This document shows, in pieces, positions 58,801-64,000 of a stretch of DNA of 64,000 bases. Source of the DNA: Eonycteris spelaea. Taxonomy: Eukaryota > Chordata > Mammalia > Chiroptera > Pteropodidae. Position 1 is the first letter of the stretch. Each line of letters begins with the position of its first letter. Position numbers and translations under genes: made by a program. Under the pieces are notes generated by a model, which was given only the letters and a program-made list of their open reading frames with translations, was not told the DNA's origin and searched no databases. Where the stretch lies: positions 248,001 to 312,000 of the forward strand of contig PUFA01000068.1 in assembly GCA_003508835.1 (NCBI GenBank), in the 5' to 3' direction.

Positions 58801-59610
58801 ATTTGGAAATATGAAGAAATTATGAATTATTAATTAAATAAACATTTATTTGAAAATGATTGAATGTAAAGTATTTAGGTATTTTCTTAATATTAATAGC
58901 AACTTAAAATATTTTCACAACTTTATAACCAGATAAATGAATATATAAATTATTTATAATCAAACTCTGAAAAATAGATTACATTTCATAGTGCATGTCC
59001 ATAGAGAGAGGGCAGAGTGTCAGAACAAGAGGGGAAAAAAATCTTGAAACTCAGCTCCATTCTCTTTTCTAGTGAGTCTGTGGACTATCAAATAAAATCA
59101 TATCATCTGGGTCAACCAAATGTTTATTATGAAATGAAAGTCTAATCTAGTGCTTTCCAAAACTTTTCTTCAGCTGAGTACATGAGTTTTATCTTGTGAC
59201 ACGTTTTGAAAAAGTTGATCCAGTGATGATAATTGTGTGAGAAATTTACTCCTTGGGATTATATGTGGGAAATCTAAAAATATTAGCAATGGCATTAAAT
59301 AATTACACAAATTTTCATTTGTAAAAGGGGAATTGTTTGAGTGTTTTGATAAAACTTTGTAGACCCGCCTACTGGAAAGTTTAATATTCTCCATTATATT
59401 TGCTCTGCAGTTCAGGAGTGGTACTGTTGCTTTCCCTGTTGTTTTACATAGTAACAGGGAAATTTAGGATAAAGACCCAAAAATGAATTTCCCAAAGCCA
59501 GGAGCAATCACTAAGGTTGGTCAGTTTTAATTCTTTTAAAGAAAATTAAATATTTACAAAGATATGAGTATATGTTAAACAAAAACCATTGAGGCAGAGA
59601 GTTATTCTAA
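58801..59610. other. Unassigned AT-rich sequence
   Basis: A 74-codon minus frame (59170-59394) has no feature of note. Confidence 0.5.
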
Positions 59611-59611
59611 T

Positions 59612-59750
59612 AGATTTTTTAAATAATTTTTTACAGTTATAGTTAACATACAATATAATATTGTTTCAGGTGTACAACATAGTGATTAGACAGTTATATA
59701 AAGTACAAAGTGATCACCCCTATAAATCTAGTACCCATCTGACACCATAC
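59612..59750 (-). mobile_element. L1 3' end, antisense, severely 5'-truncated
   Basis: 'TATAGTTAACATACAATATA', 'TTTCAGGTGTACAACATAGT', 'AAAGTGATCACCCCTATAAA' and 'CCATCTGACACCATAC' are the reverse of the L1 terminus at 24070-24180. Only about 140 bp is present. Confidence 0.75.
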
Positions 59751-60232
59751 CAGGTCTTGGGGTGTGCGATCGAACCACTAGCAGTAGGGCTAGATGGAGA
59801 TGAACATGTCCACCATCCCAGAGCTACAGGGTTTTTTTAACACAGTGAGTTTGGAGAAAAAAGACAGAAGTTATTTTCGAAGGATTTACATTGGCTGTAG
59901 GTAATGGGGGCGGAGAACATGAATCAGGAACAGTTTTGGGATAGGTGCATATTCTGTAAAGAGGTCTGTTTGCTATTTTTGGATTGGTTGTGGGCAACAG
60001 TCTAGAAAGTTCATGCATGAGCAGGATATAGTGACATATGGTGGTCAGCTATTCTCCCTAGATAATCGTGGAAATAGCCACCTGGAAGGTGATTCAAAGT
60101 TTGAACATATATTCAGAAATATAAGAGTTTTTTTGTTAGTTTTGGCCTGCAGCTATTAAATGATTAACCTCTCTTGTTTCTTCCTTATACCTTCTGGACT
60201 GCTGTAATTTAATTTAGGACACCTCAGAATTT
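59751..60232 (-). mobile_element. Candidate LTR-like or unassigned block with retained CpGs
   Basis: CpGs survive in GTGCGATCGAACC (59763), TTCGAAGG (59876) and GGGGGCGGAG (59907). On the minus strand there are CCAAT-type motifs and a GC box. This is compatible with a comparatively young ERV LTR, but no AATAAA, TG/CA ends or target duplication could be fixed. The call is tentative. Confidence 0.3.
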
Positions 60233-60300
60233 TTTCCTTGTCACATAAATATCAATATCATACTTCTTAAAGTCACAGAACATTAAGAGCCGAAAGGGAC

Positions 60301-60511
60301 CATAAAGAGTGTCAAAAATGTGTAGTAAATCAGCTGTCAATATAAAGTGTAAATTTCAAATGAAAAATAACTTCTTTGCCATTTTAAGAGGGTCCATTAT
60401 GTTCCATGGTATCTGCTTAAGTCACTTTTCTTAAAGTAAGTAATTTCTGTACTTAATCTTTCATATCAGCACTTCCAGGATTTCTCTTCTTAGAATATGA
60501 CCTGTGTCTGT
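60301..60511 (+). repeat. Local direct repeat, copy 1
   Basis: It starts CATAAAGAGTGTCAAAAATG and ends CCTGTGTCTGT. It aligns along its whole length with 61453-61658 at roughly 87% identity by eye, with a few short indels. Confidence 0.85.
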
Positions 60512-61280
60512 GATCTCACTGTTTTGAGACTTGAACTGGCCACAGTGCTGTCAAAGCCAATCTTTCCACGTGTTGGCTGTCCATGTCATGCAGTTGCTTG
60601 TAGAGTGAGTGTGTTTGGTGTTCTGTCTCTTCCGCTTAGTCAATGAGAAATGAAAACATGAGACTTGGTTGCCAATACTGTGTTTTCTCCATTCTGAAAC
60701 AATATATTATTTTTCAGATATGTAGAGCTCCCTTGCTTTTCCTTAATATCTTATTCCTATATCTTAAACTTCTTTAGGGTATAACTCATTTACACTCTGA
60801 GACATATGTTGACTTAAAAAGTAATTAGTTGTTTATTAACCTTATCTATTTTTGTCAAAGATTTTATGCAATTTAATTGATATTTAACTACTCTCGCCAA
60901 ACATTATTTTTAAGAGGACACAAATCTTCTGGACAATTTTAAATTTATTCAAAGTATTTTACATTTTAATAATTAAACAGCACTTTCTCGAAATGAATTT
61001 AAGATCCTGGTCTAGTCTCTGAAGGAAAATTCTCAGAAGAATTTGATTAAAGTTAACCTACTTTCTATATATTACATATCATCTAATTAGAGAATCAGTC
61101 TCTGCTTTTGGCTCAAAGGGAGTGGGACAAAAAAAAAAAAAAACACCCACATATCTAAAAGAATTATTGTAAAACTGGTACTTTGTACTCACCAAAAACT
61201 ACATTTTTAATCTCTTTCAGTATAAATTATCATAAAAAACCATACGGGGCAATAGAACTTCAGCATATCAATTTCATGTT
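60512..61280. other. Unassigned sequence between the two direct-repeat copies
   Basis: It contains A16 (61131-61146). Otherwise there is no recognisable repeat or gene. Confidence 0.5.
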
Positions 61281-61284
61281 GTTT

Positions 61285-61445
61285 ATAATACTGTGAGGTC
61301 TTATCGTTGAGTGTTATTGTTATCATTTACATACAAACAAATTAAGAACAAGAAGTTGCCTAAAGTCACCCAGTACAAGTTCCAGTGCTAGAGCTTCTAA
61401 TATAAAGTCAGTGAGTAATCTTCCATTATGCCAACATGACCTACA
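61285..61445 (-). repeat. MIR-family SINE, antisense (diverged)
   Basis: 'TGTTATTGTTATCATTTACA', 'GAAGTTGCCTAAAGTCACCC' and 'TAATCTTCCATTATGCC' follow reversed MIR order. It ends directly before direct-repeat copy 2. Confidence 0.6.
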
Positions 61446-61452
61446 AAACTAT

Positions 61453-61658
61453 CATAAAGAGTGTCAAAATTTGTAGTAAATGAGCTGTCAATATAAAATG
61501 TAAATCTCAAGAGAAAAATAGCTTCTTTGCCATTTTGAGATGCCCATTATCTTCCATGGTATCCTCTTAAGTCATTTGTCTTAAAGTAAGTAATCTCTGC
61601 CCTTATCCTTTCATGTCAGCACCTCCAGGATTTCTCTCAGAATGTTACCTGTGTCTGT
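61453..61658 (+). repeat. Local direct repeat, copy 2
   Basis: Partner of 60301-60511, offset by 1152 bp. It shares TAAAGTAAGTAAT, CCAGGATTTCTCT and CATAAAGAGTGTCAAAA exactly. Confidence 0.85.
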
Positions 61659-61659
61659 T

Positions 61660-63125
61660 ACCCATAATGAGAAATTAATTTCAAATATTTGTCTGGATGG
61701 AATTTCACAGTATATGATCCAACCAAAAATATAATACAAATTATAACCCATCGTTATTGTGTTTTTGAGTTACAATTTCAACTAGAGTTTCTCGTGGTCT
61801 GTGCCCAAACCAGCACAACTACTTCGAGCTATTTATTCACTTGACTTCTTTACTCCTCCCCCATTTTGAAGATATAGAGTCTCTAAATGTTCAAATATTT
61901 TTCACAATCCTATCTCCTAGCACTAACAGTTTTGTAACCCCTTTGCAGGATGAGACTTCAAAGGCCATATCTGTCTAGTAACTCTCATCCTTATGCAGTT
62001 ATTTCTTCCCATAGATCATTTTCATAGAGCGCTATACTATTCCACATATTCTTAACCTGGTAGTGAACTTGAGCAGGAGGAAAAATGGCATTTCCTTCTT
62101 TAAAATATATACGAATTGTGTGTATGCATAAATATTTGCATTTTACTAGGGAGCAGGTCCTTACTTTTTAAGAATTCCTTGGAAGAAAATGTCATCTTTA
62201 TTATTCCACAAAGCACTTAATTCTAACTAAATTGCAAGCCAGGGTTTGCTGTGGGTTCACATTGGGTAGCTGAAGAGAAAAGACTCCTCAACAAATATGT
62301 AAAAGAGGAATGAAGAAGAAACATAAGCAAAAGAAAGAAGGGGAAAAGACTAACATTTTTCACTTATTCAGAAACATATTTTGAGCACCTACTGTGTGAG
62401 ATACCATGTATTACCATATAAAACACTTAAAAGCATACAAATTATTTTCAAAAACATATAATTCAGCAATAATTAATATTTTTAAATATGTTTACTAATA
62501 AATAGAATCTTTTAATGTGACTTTATTAGAGTAATTAGTTTCAAAATCGATATAGAGCAAAAACAGATCTTAAGAAACAATAGAGTTTACAAAAAGTGAT
62601 AGTAAAAAATTAAAGCTCCCTGGAAACTGATTCTGGCACAGTCCTCATAGGTAGAAGGTGCAGCTGTGCATTCATGCTTGAAATCACAATGTCAGCTAAT
62701 TTTAGACTGTACTTATCAGTAATAATGGTACCTTATTGTTCTCATTTTTTAAATTCTATATTATCCGTGATTCTTACTGTGACAGTTAAATTGTTCTCAA
62801 ATTTACCATAGTCAAAAAAGTTTTAAATTACATATGTGTATAATTTTGTTTCTAGAACATTGGAAAATTGATGATTGTGATGATGGAAAGCTTACTCCTG
62901 ACTTTTGACAGGTTTAGATTGGACCATAGCCAAAAAAGATTTTCAAAGTGCATTAAACTGGTGTTTTTATATACTCAAGGAGATGACTTTAACACATGTC
63001 ATGAAATCATCAATACATTGGGAATTATTTTATATTTTAATGTTACTATTATTATTCATTATTATTTTGAAGTTGTGTTTTAATGAACATAGTAAAATGG
63101 TAACCTAGAAGACTAAAATTTCCAT
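61660..63125. other. Unassigned AT-rich sequence
   Basis: A weak reversed L2 start ('TTTTGAGCACCTACTGTGTG') lies at 62345-62412. Two overlapping plus frames (62868-63083, 62905-63108) lack domains. Confidence 0.45.
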
Positions 63126-63129
63126 TTTA

Positions 63130-63317
63130 TCATGTTTCATCTGGAAAGTTTAGCTAATAGTAGGACCAGTTTCACTTGCTTTGTAAATATTTGGTTAACT
63201 CTTTTGCTCACCAGACTGCACACAGTAAGTGTCATTAGGTTTTACATTCTCAGCATCCCAGTTAAGTGCCTATTATATACTAGATACTCAAAAGCATTTG
63301 TTGAGTGAGTGAATACT
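63130..63317 (+). repeat. L2 3' end, sense
   Basis: 'CTCAGCATCCCAGTTAAGTG' and 'ACTCAAAAGCATTTGTTGAG' followed by TGAGTGAATA is the sense L2 3' terminus. Confidence 0.65.
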
Positions 63318-63484
63318 TCTGTATCTTCTATAGACAAGTCTATGATTAAATTCCTCTTTAAAACCTCTAGTAAAATAGCAAAGATATGTCTATATAATCA
63401 TAATTTTACATGGAGAAATAGTGCTTTAAAAATTTCTATTATGTGATTAAACTTCAGTTAATAGTCATATTAACTGAATCATAT

Positions 63485-63615
63485 CTACTCCCCAACACTA
63501 GAATTTAAGATGTTGGAGGGTATAAACTTTTGTCTGTTTTATTGAATGCTCTATCCTTAGTACACAGATGTGCTTAATATAGAGTAGAAACTTAGTAAAT
63601 ATTTGTTAAATATGC
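63485..63615 (+). repeat. L2 3' end, sense (second, adjacent copy)
   Basis: 'ACTAGAATTTAAGATGTTGG', 'AACTTTTGTCTGTTTTATTG' and 'TAGTAAATATTTGTTAAATA' repeat the same terminus only about 170 bp after the previous one. Confidence 0.7.
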
Positions 63616-63689
63616 TGATGGGTATGATCAAGAGGACCATTATATGACTCTGTTAGACATGGCATTATAAGCAGATATTACTTGTAAAA

Positions 63690-63835
63690 TTCATTATTTT
63701 AATACTTATTAAGGGCATGCCAGGTACTTCACTAAATGCTGGGGATATTTTTTTTATCCAAAATTTTATTCTTATTTTTGAGGATCAGAAAACTCAGTTA
63801 TGTTATCAGAATTGGTCACATTACACTTGAAAATT
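63690..63835 (-). repeat. MIR/L2-type ancient repeat, antisense
   Basis: 'CTTATTAAGGGCATGCCAGG', 'CACTAAATGCTGGGGATATT' and 'GAGGATCAGAAAACTCAGTT' show a reversed ancient-repeat order. MIR and L2 cannot be separated by eye. Confidence 0.5.
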
Positions 63836-64000
63836 TCTAAATTAAAAGATTTAGATGATTTCTCAGGAAAAGTATAATCAGATGAAAAATATACTTAGGA
63901 AAGATGTAGTTGACATAGTCTGCTTGCTTTTTTATTTAGTTTGTAAACTTTTGGAAGTCAAGTGCTAGATTTTTGTTTCTAAATCTTTATTAGAATATCA

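Noticed and set aside
59763..59775. tRNA B-box-like GGTTCGATCGC on the minus strand
   Set aside because: There is no matching A box at tRNA spacing and no cloverleaf. It is an isolated motif.
62855..62912. Exon-like 56-nt open segment (TTTCTAG ... GACAG|GTTTAG)
   Set aside because: The donor GTTTAG is weak and the length is not a multiple of three. The open frame alone is not informative.
1..64000. CRISPR arrays, operons, prophage or plasmid features
   Set aside because: Composition, interspersed SINE/LINE/LTR content and absence of dense coding show mammalian nuclear DNA. No regularly spaced repeats were seen.

Overview
This window is AT-rich mammalian nuclear DNA, and one element points to a fruit bat (Megachiroptera, Pteropodidae). 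At about 16490-16743 on the minus strand there is a complete SINE with a tRNA-Val-like head joined to a 5S rRNA-derived body. That architecture matches MEG-TR, a tRNA/5S hybrid SINE described only from megabats. The L1 copies are all truncated, inverted or diverged, which agrees with the known loss of L1 activity in that lineage. I found no protein-coding gene I can support. The longest open frames (up to 153 codons) lie in retroelement remnants or cross simple repeats. There is no CpG island, and I recognised no known exon. The window is best read as a gene desert or the inside of a very long intron.

Layout. 1-6.5 kb: MIR pieces, then a long minus-strand L2 (1.9-5.8 kb) split by a near-complete HAL1 half-LINE (2169-4511) with a visible target-site duplication, then a probable LTR. 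7.6-12 kb: MIR, a second long minus-strand L2, an old minus-strand L1. 13.9-16.3 kb: a minus-strand MLT1 (MaLR) provirus remnant with a HAL1 3' end inserted in its 3' LTR. 16.5 kb: the MEG-TR SINE. 17.3-19.5 kb: probable old ERV-derived sequence and an MLT1 LTR. 20-26 kb: mostly unassigned, with a (TG)n tract, an L2 end, an L1 end and a MIR. 26.5-32.6 kb: an old LTR-like repeat, ERVL-like internal remnants, a Tigger fragment, a palindromic (TG)n(CA)n tract and an (AC)n tract. 34-38 kb: MLT1A-like LTR and MIRs.

39.2-43.4 kb: stacked minus-strand old L1s, one split by a younger L1 with a 5' inversion (twin priming). 45-54 kb: scattered MIR and L2 plus unassigned sequence, including a 48-nt exon-like segment at 45991-46038. 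55-60.3 kb: two or three candidate LTRs, all minus strand, an old L1 3' end and a clipped L1 end. 60.3-61.7 kb: a diverged local direct duplication of about 210 bp. 63.1-63.9 kb: L2 and MIR ends.

There is no operon-like or pathway organisation. The order of events can be read from nesting: L2 and MIR first, then MLT1 and HAL1, then the younger L1, with the lineage-restricted SINE among the later insertions. Repeat family names come from my recognition of consensus features, not from a library search. Most repeat edges are good to about 10-50 bp.
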